DNA of 64,000 bases from Vibrio plantisponsor. GTDB taxonomy: Bacteria; Pseudomonadota; Gammaproteobacteria; Enterobacterales; Vibrionaceae. How positions within the stretch are numbered: position 1 is the first letter of the stretch; the number at the start of each line of letters is the position of its first letter. Under the pieces are notes generated by a model. That model was given only the letters and a program-made list of their open reading frames with translations. It searched no databases and was not told the DNA's origin. A program made the position numbers and the translations under genes. Shown here in pieces: positions 36,193 to 45,766 of the stretch. The stretch covers positions 124,001-188,000 of the forward strand of contig NZ_JABEQC010000007.1 in assembly GCF_013041605.1 (NCBI RefSeq). Direction: 5' to 3'.

Positions 36193-37188
36193 ATGTTCTG
36201 GGTTTTTACGTCATTAGCTGATTGGTTTACTTACCAACTATTGGAATTAGACGCCGAGACTCGGTTAGGCCAAGCGGTCCATTTTTTTGTTGAAGACACC
36301 AGTAAGATCCTCGTTTTATTGGCAGTAATGATTTATTTGATAGCTCTTTTTCGCGCCTCTCTCAATGTGGAGAAAGTGAGAGACTATCTCTCTGGTAAAA
36401 AACGCGTTGTTGGCTACTTTATGGGGAGTGTTTTTGGGGCTATTACTCCATTTTGTTCATGTTCAAGTATTCCGGTATTTCTTGGTTTTACGACAGCAGG
36501 CATACCACTAGGTATCACCATGGCTTTTCTTATTACTTCTCCCTTAGTGAACGAAATAGCAGTATTACTCCTCATCAGCCTCTTGGGGTGGAAGTTTACT
36601 CTTCTGTATGTATTAGCCGGTATGGTTATTGGCATGTTCAGTGGTTGGTTACTTGATTTGCTAGGTGCTGAACGTTGGCTTCAACCTTTTGCAGCTAAAG
36701 CGATGAAGAATGCGCCTAATGTTGCTTCTGGAGTCGTTAATCAAAGCGAAACCAGCCCGATGACATTCAAACAGCGTAATGAATTTGCGAAGAGCGAAAC
36801 ACACGAAATTTTCAGTCGAGTGTGGAAGTGGGTTTTGATAGGTGTTGGTGTTGGTGCTGCGTTACATGGTTACGTACCAGACGGCTGGATTGAAAGCCAT
36901 TTAGGGAGCAGGCAGTGGTGGTCTGTTCCTGCTTCTGTACTTATTGGTATACCTCTCTACTCAAATGCGACAGGTGTTATTCCAATTATGGAAAGCCTGC
37001 TACGTAACGGGTTGCCCGTAGGCACAACGCTAGCGTTTTGTATGAGTACGGTCGCTGCAAGCATTCCTGAGTTTGTGATGTTGAAACAGGTTATGCAGTG
37101 GCGTTTGCTAGGGATACTTTTTGCTTTATTACTTAGCGCATTCACGATTATCGGGTGGATGTTTAATTTAATTAGTTGGGAAATTTGA
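36193..37188 (+). CDS. Permease of the DUF318/ArsP-like family
   Basis: A 331-residue protein with about eight membrane helices. The hallmark FCSCSSIPVFLGFTTAGIPLG lies near residues 95-115, and a second half repeats the pattern (PLYSNATGVIPIMESLLRNGLPVGTTLAF). Members include ArsP, which exports trivalent organoarsenicals; the CxC Cys pair is the likely metal or thiol site. The cargo is not determined. The thioredoxin-fold gene begins 11 bp downstream. Confidence 0.87.
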   Translation: MFWVFTSLADWFTYQLLELDAETRLGQAVHFFVEDTSKILVLLAVMIYLIALFRASLNVEKVRDYLSGKKRVVGYFMGSVFGAITPFCSCSSIPVFLGFTTAGIPLGITMAFLITSPLVNEIAVLLLISLLGWKFTLLYVLAGMVIGMFSGWLLDLLGAERWLQPFAAKAMKNAPNVASGVVNQSETSPMTFKQRNEFAKSETHEIFSRVWKWVLIGVGVGAALHGYVPDGWIESHLGSRQWWSVPASVLIGIPLYSNATGVIPIMESLLRNGLPVGTTLAFCMSTVAASIPEFVMLKQVMQWRLLGILFALLLSAFTIIGWMFNLISWEI

Positions 37189-37199
37189 AGAGGTTGTAT

Positions 37200-37430
37200 A
37201 TGAAAGTGTTCAAAGTGCTTGGTTCTGGCTGCGCAAACTGCATCAACACAGCAAAACTGATTGAGAACGTGGCAGAAGCGGCAGGGGTTGAAGTGAAGGT
37301 AGAAAAAGTCACGGATATGGAAACCATTATGAACTACGGTGTTATGTCAACACCGGCGGTTGTCTTGAATGAGCAAGTCATTCATGCAGGAGGGGTTCCC
37401 TCTGAAGAGAAAGTTAAGCTTTGGATTTAA
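37200..37430 (+). CDS. Small thioredoxin-fold disulfide protein
   Basis: A 76-residue single thioredoxin domain from ATG 37200 (AGAGG upstream). The active site is GSGCANCINT (CxxC), with the cis-Pro in MSTPAVVLN. This is the redox-active disulfide protein 2 type, often encoded beside ArsP/DUF318 permeases, where it may pass electrons or deliver a thiol-bound cargo. It is the last gene of the sigma-permease-thioredoxin group. Confidence 0.9.
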   Translation: MKVFKVLGSGCANCINTAKLIENVAEAAGVEVKVEKVTDMETIMNYGVMSTPAVVLNEQVIHAGGVPSEEKVKLWI

Positions 37431-37443
37431 GCAGAGACTGATA

Positions 37444-37491
37444 GTGCGACTCAATATGCTACAGTGTCACAAAATGAGTCGCACCATTTTT
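37444..37491 (+). terminator. Long-loop terminator
   Basis: GTGCGACTCA (37444-37453) pairs with TGAGTCGCAC (37475-37484), followed by CATTTTT. Confidence 0.75.
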
Positions 37492-37502
37492 ATAAATCTA
37501 AC

Positions 37503-38963
37503 TCATTGTAAAATAGGCTTTACTTGGTTTTTACCGCATTTTTTAGCCTCTAACAGGAAGTTATCGGCACGCTCAAAAGCAGAAACAAAAGTATCGTTTG
37601 GGGTAATTTCTACGACACCAAAGCTGCATGTGATGGTTATTTCTAAAGAGGGTATATTCAAACACTCAATACTGCTTCGGATACGCTCTGCGGCTTGAAC
37701 TGCATGGGGAAGATCGTCACTTGGCAATAGCAGCATAAACTCATCACCACCAAATCGCCCAATCAGATCGGCAGGTCGAATCTCTTTCCTTACATGCTCC
37801 GAAATTGTGGTTAGTACTTTGTCTCCAATTGTGTGACCAAAGGTATCGTTGATTTGTTTGAAGCCATCAATATCAAATAGAGCCAAAGACAGTGGTTGGT
37901 TAATCCGACGACAGCGGCTAATTTCATTCTTCACATTTTTAATAAAATATTGCCTTGTCTGAGCGCCAGTCAGTACATCTCTCTCGGCAAGAATTCGCAG
38001 GTTTCGGTTATCAAGCAGTATGTGGGGAACCCACAAACCAAAATAGGTGTTTGCAGCAAGCAGGGATATCGTAAATTGATAAACCATCGCGTGATTTCCT
38101 AACTGTAACCACGAGACTAAGATAGCGGTCGTTGTACTCAGGATTCCCAAACTTAGAAAGGCGCGACCAGCACTTTCTGTAAATACAATCCACATCTGAG
38201 CTATGCCTAAAAAGAAGACACAAAACACTACGCTGGATGCAGGATAGATAGACACTAAAACACTAATGAGAGCCAGTACAACAATCGCTATGGCCTGCTT
38301 ATACAGATAGTTCGATAATGATGACTGCTCATAAACAGACTTAAAATTTTCAACCAGCCAATGGCTTTCTTTGGGGTAATATTTTGACAATATAGCAACT
38401 GTGATGGGCGCTATAACCACGACCCCAACTAAATCGCCTACCCACCAAGGGCCCCAAAGTGACATGATTTCACTAGGTAAAATGATGCCTGTAATAGCCA
38501 GAACATTCGATCCACCAATCGCCGCAATTAGCGATGAGGTTGCTGCAATGATGAGAAACATCAAAATTAAGTAGGGGATTCGGAATTGTTTTCCTGTGCG
38601 GCTAAGCTTTCGTAAAATGGTGGCACCAAGCCAATAAGAAACACAATGTGAAGTAGCAAAGAGCAGTCCGGTCAGTAATAAAGTGGAACTGCTTTGATGG
38701 CCTTGATAGATGCTGTCTTCCCAGAATGTGGTTGTTATCGAAGCAAATAGAACGATTGGAATGGCGCGCCATCCGAAAATAAGAAATACAGCGTATGTGA
38801 CTCCAGAGGGTGGAAACCATATACTCGCGTGCGGTGCATATTCCATAAGTGCTGCCGCTCGCCACAGTAATATCCAAGCTACTGTAATGAGTACAGGTTT
38901 AGATATCGTATTAAACCACTTGTTTCCAAACCTTGAATGTCTTTCTGGGCAAGATCCTTCCAT
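37503..38963 (-). CDS. MASE1-GGDEF diguanylate cyclase
   Basis: A 486-residue membrane protein. The first about 310 residues form a MASE1-type sensor with eight or so helices (starting WILLWRAAALMEYAPHASIWFPPSGVTYAVF). The C-terminal GGDEF domain has an intact active site, RFGGDEFMLLLP, and the upstream DIDGFKQINDTFGH. It should make cyclic di-GMP from GTP. No RxxD inhibitory motif stands out before GGDEF. Monocistronic. Confidence 0.93.
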   Translation of the reverse strand: MEGSCPERHSRFGNKWFNTISKPVLITVAWILLWRAAALMEYAPHASIWFPPSGVTYAVFLIFGWRAIPIVLFASITTTFWEDSIYQGHQSSSTLLLTGLLFATSHCVSYWLGATILRKLSRTGKQFRIPYLILMFLIIAATSSLIAAIGGSNVLAITGIILPSEIMSLWGPWWVGDLVGVVVIAPITVAILSKYYPKESHWLVENFKSVYEQSSLSNYLYKQAIAIVVLALISVLVSIYPASSVVFCVFFLGIAQMWIVFTESAGRAFLSLGILSTTTAILVSWLQLGNHAMVYQFTISLLAANTYFGLWVPHILLDNRNLRILAERDVLTGAQTRQYFIKNVKNEISRCRRINQPLSLALFDIDGFKQINDTFGHTIGDKVLTTISEHVRKEIRPADLIGRFGGDEFMLLLPSDDLPHAVQAAERIRSSIECLNIPSLEITITCSFGVVEITPNDTFVSAFERADNFLLEAKKCGKNQVKPILQ

Positions 38964-39205
38964 CCCTTTACGTCCTTTATATTTGCTTTTAGTTTTTTTG
39001 GGAAAGCACTCTATTGTTCTAAAATTTAACGAATTTATTTAATTATTGAGTTGTACCATTCCAAGATTAGCTTTAGGTTTCAAATATCGCCACTTTTACT
39101 GACACTTAAGACAGTAAATGATATTTATACTGCTAAATTATTACTATAGATGCATACTTCCAGTAAAGTTTAGTTTGATTTCCAATCACAAAGGATCGGT
39201 AATAA

Positions 39206-40186
39206 GTGTTTGTTAAAAGAACCACACTGTTTTCACTTTGTTCTCTTGCCTTTGCCTGCAATGTTCATGCAAAAGGGTTTGATGTAATTGAAAATTTTTT
39301 AGAGCAGAGTTTTGCCTATACAGTGGTACTGAGTGACAGCGATGTTTTCACCGTTGGGATTAAAGATTTCAATCCAAACGAGCTCTTCAATACTGACAAT
39401 CCAGAGTTGGGGACTGAAGATTCAGTTGCCAATCGCAAGAAATATGGAATATCGACGTTACCAATGTCTTTTCGCCTCAATGACGAAGAAGAGCAAAACA
39501 AACATGAACTCTTTTTCCGTATGTCAGGTCTAGCGACAGATGAAAATGTTAGATGGGGCAACGAAACAGTCTTAGACGATTTCCGGCAAGTCATCTTAGA
39601 CGTCTATACCGCTTATCGATACGAATACAAGTTAGACGAACACTGGACAATTACCCCTGGAATAGGTACGCACTTAATGCGTTATGAGAACACTATGGAC
39701 TACAACAGTGCCACAGGTAAATCATACGCACCTTTTTTGGATGGGCTGTTATTCAACACCACCGCGTGGGCCAACATCTACGAACCCCATTTAAAGCTCA
39801 GCTACAAGAAAAATGAAGATTGGGGAAAATGGCAAGTTTCCTCTGCCGGACACTATTTTTATGGCTATGGATGGGGTGAAGCTAACCAAGGTGAAATCGG
39901 CAATAGTGAAGGATGGTATATCGTTAACAGTGCTACGCTCGTATACGACATAGAGCAAATAGGGCGTTCTATTCAATCGGTTTATAGCACCATCCGAAGA
40001 GTCGATGTAGGCAGCGATGTATCAGAGCCTCTTGGTACTACTTTTTATTATGAAGCAACGGTCGGGTGGTTAATGACGCCACCATTTGAAATCAGCTTTG
40101 TTGACAATATAGGTTTAGGATTAACATTCAACTACGGAAGCGCTTTTAAAGGCGGGAGCTTGGTGTTGTTCTTCAATCAAGAATAA
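39206..40186 (+). CDS. Solitary outer-membrane autotransporter-like barrel (Omp_AT)
   Basis: A 326-residue outer-membrane protein with a signal peptide (MFVKRTTLFSLCSLAFACNVHA) and barrel strands throughout (YKLDEHWTITPGIGTHLMRYE, YEPHLKLSYKKNEDWGKWQVSSAGHYFYGYGW), ending in GGSLVLFFNQE. I recognise the Vibrio family of solitary autotransporter-type barrels with no passenger. GTG start, with AAGGATCGG upstream. Its last 10 bp overlap the convergent diguanylate cyclase gene. Confidence 0.8.
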   Translation: MFVKRTTLFSLCSLAFACNVHAKGFDVIENFLEQSFAYTVVLSDSDVFTVGIKDFNPNELFNTDNPELGTEDSVANRKKYGISTLPMSFRLNDEEEQNKHELFFRMSGLATDENVRWGNETVLDDFRQVILDVYTAYRYEYKLDEHWTITPGIGTHLMRYENTMDYNSATGKSYAPFLDGLLFNTTAWANIYEPHLKLSYKKNEDWGKWQVSSAGHYFYGYGWGEANQGEIGNSEGWYIVNSATLVYDIEQIGRSIQSVYSTIRRVDVGSDVSEPLGTTFYYEATVGWLMTPPFEISFVDNIGLGLTFNYGSAFKGGSLVLFFNQE

Positions 40187-41418
40187 GAAGCTATTTTGAT
40201 TCTGTTTCTGCCGGCTTTTTTGGCTTGATAAAGTGCTTCATCTGCTCGTTTAATTGCTTCTTTTGCTCGTTTTTCTAAAGAGCTGTCACATACACCAACA
40301 CTGATCGTAATATTCACGGATTGGCTGCGATTATCTGAACGCTTAGTCGCACCATATTTATCATCTTTCGGGCGACTATCTGAATCACGAATCACTAGGT
40401 CATACTGTTCAATATCTTGCCTGATTTGCTCTAGATATTCCTTAGCTTGCTCAGCTGTTTTCCCTTTGAACAGAATCGTAAACTCCTCACCACCGTAACG
40501 ATAAATCTTCGCCTTTCCTTTAACTAGGCGAATGCGACTGGCAACAAGTTTCAATACATCATCACCGGTATCATGGCCATAGGAATCATTGAATGATTTG
40601 AAATGGTCAATATCAACCATAGCGATGGCGAATTTACGCCCCGGACTTCTTAAATCGATTTCGAGTGCGTGTCGTCCTGGGAGCTGCGTCAATTGATCGT
40701 TAAACGCCATCTCGTGGCTGGCTGAGATTAAGTAGAGCATCATCAGAGCGCCAGACAACGAAAACATCGTGCTGGAAACAAACTGAAGTTGAAAAAATAT
40801 AAAAGTGGTTGAAGACATCAAAATGGCGGTATAGATGAACACATCCATAATTCGGTTCTTAGTCAAAACAAAGATACCAGTGATACCAACCATTGCGAGC
40901 AAGTAGAGTACCAGTATAAATGGAAGCTTTGATATTTCAGGAACAGAAAACAAGAAGGTATCTTTAAGGCTGCCGTATCCACCAGAGACATAGTAATCAA
41001 CCGTTACATACGCCCAAAGCCCGAAGCATGCCAATAGTATTAAGTAGACAAAAAATGCGCGGCTAAGCAAATCGCCATTCTTAAATGCATAACTCAATAA
41101 ACAGGCGACAGGTAATACAAAACTGAGTATTGAGAGTTCAAGCAGGGTAGAGCCTGTATAGAGCGGTGACTGCAATCGGTACTGAATTACCCAATAGCTA
41201 ATCAGCATGGTACAAGCAACCATTGCCATTCGGCTTTGTTTGAAAATAAATGCAATGGCAATAGAACTGAGAAATAAAGCGTAAGGCAAGCCACCCGCTA
41301 AACCACTATTGGCGCGGGTAAGAACAATAACGTTGTTCATTCCATACCAAATAGCTGCCAAGAGCATCAACGGGAATGTAAAACGAAACCAAGGCGACGT
41401 AACTAAACTCGACGACAT
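40177..41418 (-). CDS. Membrane-bound GGDEF diguanylate cyclase
   Basis: A 413-residue protein with about seven to eight N-terminal helices (no MASE1 signature seen) and a C-terminal GGDEF domain. The catalytic loop is RYGGEEFTILF and the metal site MVDIDHFKSFNDSYGHDTGD. It should synthesise cyclic di-GMP. It is convergent with, and overlaps by 10 bp, the Omp_AT gene, and is the second cyclase within 4 kb. Confidence 0.93.
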   Translation of the reverse strand: MSSSLVTSPWFRFTFPLMLLAAIWYGMNNVIVLTRANSGLAGGLPYALFLSSIAIAFIFKQSRMAMVACTMLISYWVIQYRLQSPLYTGSTLLELSILSFVLPVACLLSYAFKNGDLLSRAFFVYLILLACFGLWAYVTVDYYVSGGYGSLKDTFLFSVPEISKLPFILVLYLLAMVGITGIFVLTKNRIMDVFIYTAILMSSTTFIFFQLQFVSSTMFSLSGALMMLYLISASHEMAFNDQLTQLPGRHALEIDLRSPGRKFAIAMVDIDHFKSFNDSYGHDTGDDVLKLVASRIRLVKGKAKIYRYGGEEFTILFKGKTAEQAKEYLEQIRQDIEQYDLVIRDSDSRPKDDKYGATKRSDNRSQSVNITISVGVCDSSLEKRAKEAIKRADEALYQAKKAGRNRIKIASYS

Positions 41419-41645
41419 GCTTATAAACTAGCCAACAGAATAACTACTAATTGTGTTTATGATTAATAAACTAAGAATAACTTTATTTAATGAATTTCCA
41501 AGCTTTTTGCTAAACTTTAGTTATAAAAGCGCGCGCTTGAGCAAAGATTGTTCAAGTAGGCTCGATCTTCGTTTGATTAAAGATCATTGATGCAATAACT
41601 TTGTTTGAACGTATCACATCGACACATCGGTATAGGAGAACTCGT

Positions 41646-42023
41646 ATGCAACTGAATGTTGAAGTGCACAATTATATGGAAACACTCGTTGGACAAGTGA
41701 TAGCACAAGACAAGTATGCTACGACATATAATCACGACCAATTAGCAGATCTCGCGTGCTTGGCTCTAAGCCAACTTCGTCCAATCTATATTCGATTTGA
41801 TATTGATTTTCTCTCTGCTTTACCTGAAGAGCGTTTGGTCATTTTAAAAGAGCACGCACAAACAGCGGTTGAGGCGGCAGAAAGTATGATCATTGATGAC
41901 AGACGTAAGGATCGTGATACCGATATACCTATTGTTATGTCTCAAACGCAATTTGATGAAGATGCCGAGTTAGAGTGGTATGAAAAGCCCATTCTCGGTC
42001 ATAAGCAGCACAACTTATCTTAA
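41646..42023 (+). CDS. ComFB-family protein
   Basis: A 125-residue protein from ATG 41646 (AGGAGAA upstream). It fits late-competence ComFB proteins: NVEVHNYMETLVGQVI, a YNHDQLADLACLALSQLRPIYIRFDIDFL core. Some ComFB-like (CdgR) proteins bind cyclic di-nucleotides, which would suit the neighbouring cyclases, but that is inference. It is followed after 9 bp by the HlyU-family gene. Confidence 0.8.
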   Translation: MQLNVEVHNYMETLVGQVIAQDKYATTYNHDQLADLACLALSQLRPIYIRFDIDFLSALPEERLVILKEHAQTAVEAAESMIIDDRRKDRDTDIPIVMSQTQFDEDAELEWYEKPILGHKQHNLS

Positions 42024-42032
42024 GGAGTTATC

Positions 42033-42308
42033 GTGGGATTTTTTTCTCGTTTTTTCGGTAGTAAATCAGAAGCAAAAGAAGCATCGGTTGAACCCGTAGA
42101 GTACAAAGAGTTTTTGATTTACCAAGAGGTCATTCCTGAAGGTGGCCAGTATAGAATTGCAGGCAGAATAACAAAAGAAGAAGACGGCGAACTTAAAACT
42201 CACCGTTTCATTCGATCTGATGTACTGTCGAACAAAGCTGACGCAGAAGAACTCATGCTAAAGAAAGCACAAATGTTCATAGATCAAATGTCTGGTCGGA
42301 TCTTTTAG
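42033..42308 (+). CDS. HlyU-family (PF10115) small protein
   Basis: A 91-residue protein with GFFSRFFGSK at the start and EYKEFLIYQEVIPEGGQYRIAGRITKEEDGELKTHRFIRSDVL in the core, as in the PF10115 family. Despite the family name it is not the ArsR-type HlyU activator of V. cholerae, and its role is not established. GTG start with AAGGAG upstream. Forms an operon with the ComFB gene. Confidence 0.82.
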   Translation: MGFFSRFFGSKSEAKEASVEPVEYKEFLIYQEVIPEGGQYRIAGRITKEEDGELKTHRFIRSDVLSNKADAEELMLKKAQMFIDQMSGRIF

Positions 42309-42343
42309 TTACCCATCAAGTCGTTGACAGAAATCATAAATTT

Positions 42344-42385
42344 TAGAGCTACAAGTGTATAGTCTTGTAGCTCTTTATTTATTTT
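42344..42385 (+). terminator. Intrinsic terminator
   Basis: AGAGCTACAAG (42345-42355) pairs with CTTGTAGCTCT (42364-42374), then TTATTTATTTT. Confidence 0.85.
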
Positions 42386-42588
42386 GACACTGCGAAATTT
42401 CAATACTTGCCTATACTGGTTTGAGCTCTTACTTCAAATAAACGCTTTGTATTTTCAGCAAAATTGGCAAACAGTCGCAACTTAACGTTATAACCAACAA
42501 AACTAAAATATTGTTATAAATATCTTGAGTTTGAATTAGGCGTTAGATAAAAAAGATTATTCACAGTGCCAATAGTCAAGGAATCGCT

Positions 42589-44136
42589 ATGCAGATTGGT
42601 GTACCAAAAGAAATACTCGCGGGCGAAACGCGGGTCGCTGCTTCTCCTTCATCGGTTCAGCAGCTTATTAAACTAGGATTTGAGGTTTCAGTTGAATCTC
42701 ATGCCGGTGATCTAGCCAGTTTCGATAACGCATCTTACGAACAGGCTGGAGCCAAAATCGTTTCAAAAGATGAAGTGTGGAACTCGGATCTCATTCTGAA
42801 AGTTAATGCACCGCTATCTAATGATGAATCTGATGAAATTGCGCTTATTAAAGAAGGCGCAACATTAGTTAGCTTTATCTGGCCAGCGCAGAATCCAGAG
42901 TTAATGGAAAAACTATCCACAAAAAGCATTAACGTGCTGGCAATGGACTCTGTACCTCGTATCTCTCGTGCTCAGTCATTAGATGCTTTGTCTTCAATGG
43001 CTAACATTGCGGGTTATCGTGCTGTTGTTGAAGCGGCGCATGAGTTTGGTCGCTTCTTCACTGGACAAATTACTGCTGCAGGTAAAGTACCACCAGCTAA
43101 AGTCTTTGTTGCTGGCGCAGGCGTTGCAGGCTTAGCTGCTATCGGTGCCGCTGGTAGTCTAGGTGCGATTGTTCGAGCATTTGACGTACGCCCTGAAGTA
43201 AAAGAGCAAGTTCAGTCAATGGGTGCAGAATTCTTGGAAGTTGATTACCAAGAAAATTCAGGCTCAGGTGACGGCTATGCTAAAGAGATGTCTGACGAGT
43301 TTAATAAAAAAGCAGCAGAACTTTATGCAGAGCAAGCTAAAGATGTAGATATCATTATCACTACTGCGCTTATTCCAGGACGACCAGCGCCTAAATTAGT
43401 CACCAAAGAGATGGTTGACTCAATGAAAGCGGGTAGCGTTATTGTCGATTTAGCAGCAGCGAATGGCGGTAACTGTGAATACACAGTGAAAGACCAAGTG
43501 ATTACAACTCCGAATGGAGTAAAAGTCATCGGTTATACCGATATGGTTGGCAGACTACCAACTCAATCTTCGCAACTTTACGCAACCAACTTAGTGAATC
43601 TACTAAAACTACTATGTAAAGAGAAAGACGGCAATATCAACATCGATTTCGAAGATGTGGTACTGCGTGGCGTTACTGTGGTGAAAGAAGGTGAGATCAC
43701 TTGGCCAGCGCCACCAATTCAGGTTTCAGCGCAGCCACAAGCTAAAGCACAGAAAGTTGATCCTAAAGCAGCGAAAGTAGAAGAACCAACCTCTCCAGCG
43801 AAGAAAATTATTGGCTTGGCCGTTGGTGTTGGTGCGTTTGCATGGGTTGCTAGTGTTGCTCCTGCTGCGTTCTTAGGTCACTTCACTGTATTTGTACTTG
43901 CATGTGTTGTGGGCTACTACGTCGTGTGGAACGTAACTCACTCTCTACACACGCCGCTAATGTCAGTAACCAACGCAATTTCAGGCATTATCGTTGTGGG
44001 TGCATTGCTACAAATCGGACAAGGTAATGGCTTTGTAAGCTTCTTGGCATTTATCGCTGTTCTTATAGCAAGCATAAACATATTTGGTGGCTTTACCGTT
44101 ACCAAACGTATGCTTGAAATGTTCCGTAAAGACTAA
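42589..44136 (+). CDS. pntA: NAD(P) transhydrogenase subunit alpha
   Basis: A 515-residue PntA. The NAD(H)-binding domain I is intact ([18 protein letters not shown] at the start, [33 protein letters not shown]), followed by a linker and three to four membrane helices from residue about 405. With PntB it couples proton flow to hydride transfer between NADH and NADP. pntB starts 11 bp later. The upstream 280 bp holds the promoter and the previous terminator. Confidence 0.96.
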   Translation: MQIGVPKEILAGETRVAASPSSVQQLIKLGFEVSVESHAGDLASFDNASYEQAGAKIVSKDEVWNSDLILKVNAPLSNDESDEIALIKEGATLVSFIWPAQNPELMEKLSTKSINVLAMDSVPRISRAQSLDALSSMANIAGYRAVVEAAHEFGRFFTGQITAAGKVPPAKVFVAGAGVAGLAAIGAAGSLGAIVRAFDVRPEVKEQVQSMGAEFLEVDYQENSGSGDGYAKEMSDEFNKKAAELYAEQAKDVDIIITTALIPGRPAPKLVTKEMVDSMKAGSVIVDLAAANGGNCEYTVKDQVITTPNGVKVIGYTDMVGRLPTQSSQLYATNLVNLLKLLCKEKDGNINIDFEDVVLRGVTVVKEGEITWPAPPIQVSAQPQAKAQKVDPKAAKVEEPTSPAKKIIGLAVGVGAFAWVASVAPAAFLGHFTVFVLACVVGYYVVWNVTHSLHTPLMSVTNAISGIIVVGALLQIGQGNGFVSFLAFIAVLIASINIFGGFTVTKRMLEMFRKD

Positions 44137-44147
44137 AGGAGTAAGCA

Positions 44148-45524
44148 ATGTCTGCAGGATTGGTACAAGCAGCTTATATTGTTGCTGCTTTATTCTTCAT
44201 TATGAGTTTAGCCGGATTGTCGAAACAACAATCGGCTAGAGCAGGTAACTACTACGGTATTACGGGTATGGCGATCGCACTGATTGCGACTATTTTTAGC
44301 CCTAATGCTGAAGGATTTACTTGGGTCATCATCGCAATGGTGATTGGTGGTGGTATCGGTATCCATTTCGCTAAGAAAGTTGAAATGACAGAGATGCCAG
44401 AGCTAGTGGCAATTCTTCATAGCTTCGTTGGTATGGCGGCCGTGTTGGTTGGCTACAACAGCTTTTTAGATGCTCCAGAAGTGGCGACTCATGCTGAACA
44501 CGTCATCCATATGGTTGAAGTTTTCGTCGGTGTGTTCATTGGTGCCGTAACATTTACCGGTTCTATCGTCGCGTTTGGTAAGCTTCGCGGGATCATTAAA
44601 TCTTCTCCGTTAAACTTGCCACACAAACATAAGCTGAACTTAGCTGCAATTGTTGTCTCAACACTGCTAATGATTCATTTCATTAACGTTGACGGCAGCA
44701 TGTTTGCAATGATTGTGATGACACTAATTGCTTTCGCTTTTGGTTACCACTTGGTTGCATCTATCGGTGGCGCTGACATGCCAGTAGTCGTTTCTATGCT
44801 GAACTCATATTCTGGCTGGGCAGCGGCGGCAGCTGGTTTCATGTTAGCAAACGATCTATTGATTGTTACGGGCGCATTGGTAGGTTCTTCGGGTGCAATC
44901 CTTTCATACATTATGTGTAAAGCGATGAACCGCTCATTCATCAGTGTTATCGCGGGTGGCTTTGGTCAAGAAGTCGTAATCAGTGAAGACGAAGAGCAAG
45001 GTGAACACCGCGAAACAAATGCGGAAGATGTTGCTGATATGCTTAAAAACTCTAAGTCTGTCATCATCACTCCTGGATACGGTATGGCGGTAGCGCAAGC
45101 TCAATACCCTGTTTATGAGATTACTGAGAAACTAAGAGCATTAGGTGTCACTGTGCGTTTTGGTATTCACCCAGTTGCGGGTCGTCTACCTGGTCACATG
45201 AACGTATTGTTGGCTGAAGCTAAAGTACCTTACGATATCGTTCTTGAAATGGATGAGATCAACGATGACTTCTCTGACACAGATACAGTGTTAGTTATCG
45301 GTGCAAACGATACTGTTAACCCAGCTGCTCTTGAAGATCCGAACAGCCCAATCGCAGGAATGCCTGTGCTTGAAGTTTGGAAGGCTCAAAACGTTATCGT
45401 GTTTAAACGTTCAATGAATACCGGCTATGCTGGTGTTCAGAACCCATTGTTCTTTAAAGATAATACGCAAATGTTGTTCGGCGATGCAAAACAAAGCTGT
45501 AATGATATTTTGAGCCACATCTAA
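44148..45524 (+). CDS. pntB: NAD(P) transhydrogenase subunit beta
   Basis: A 458-residue PntB: eight to nine membrane helices (domain II, with [13 protein letters not shown] and [17 protein letters not shown]) and the NADP-binding domain III ([50 protein letters not shown]). Forms the membrane complex with PntA and is the second gene of the operon. Confidence 0.96.
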   Translation: MSAGLVQAAYIVAALFFIMSLAGLSKQQSARAGNYYGITGMAIALIATIFSPNAEGFTWVIIAMVIGGGIGIHFAKKVEMTEMPELVAILHSFVGMAAVLVGYNSFLDAPEVATHAEHVIHMVEVFVGVFIGAVTFTGSIVAFGKLRGIIKSSPLNLPHKHKLNLAAIVVSTLLMIHFINVDGSMFAMIVMTLIAFAFGYHLVASIGGADMPVVVSMLNSYSGWAAAAAGFMLANDLLIVTGALVGSSGAILSYIMCKAMNRSFISVIAGGFGQEVVISEDEEQGEHRETNAEDVADMLKNSKSVIITPGYGMAVAQAQYPVYEITEKLRALGVTVRFGIHPVAGRLPGHMNVLLAEAKVPYDIVLEMDEINDDFSDTDTVLVIGANDTVNPAALEDPNSPIAGMPVLEVWKAQNVIVFKRSMNTGYAGVQNPLFFKDNTQMLFGDAKQSCNDILSHI

Positions 45525-45548
45525 TGGGCTGACCGTTATTGAAACGAC

Positions 45549-45578
45549 AAAGAGCAACTTATGTTGCTCTTTTTTTTG
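45549..45578 (+). terminator. Intrinsic terminator of pntAB
   Basis: AAGAGCAAC pairs with GTTGCTCTT around TTAT, followed by a run of T. Confidence 0.9.
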
Positions 45579-45766
45579 CTTGGAGTATGACGCACTCTCA
45601 AACTAACGAGGTACAAAAGTACAGTTCAGCAAAATCTGACATTTCACATATTGCAATCAATAAAACCGTAAATAAGTATTATTGACATCGATATAACATG
45701 CTGGATGTTAATTTTGAGCATAATACGTTATAGTTTTTTAAACTTATGATTTAACGAATAATCAAA

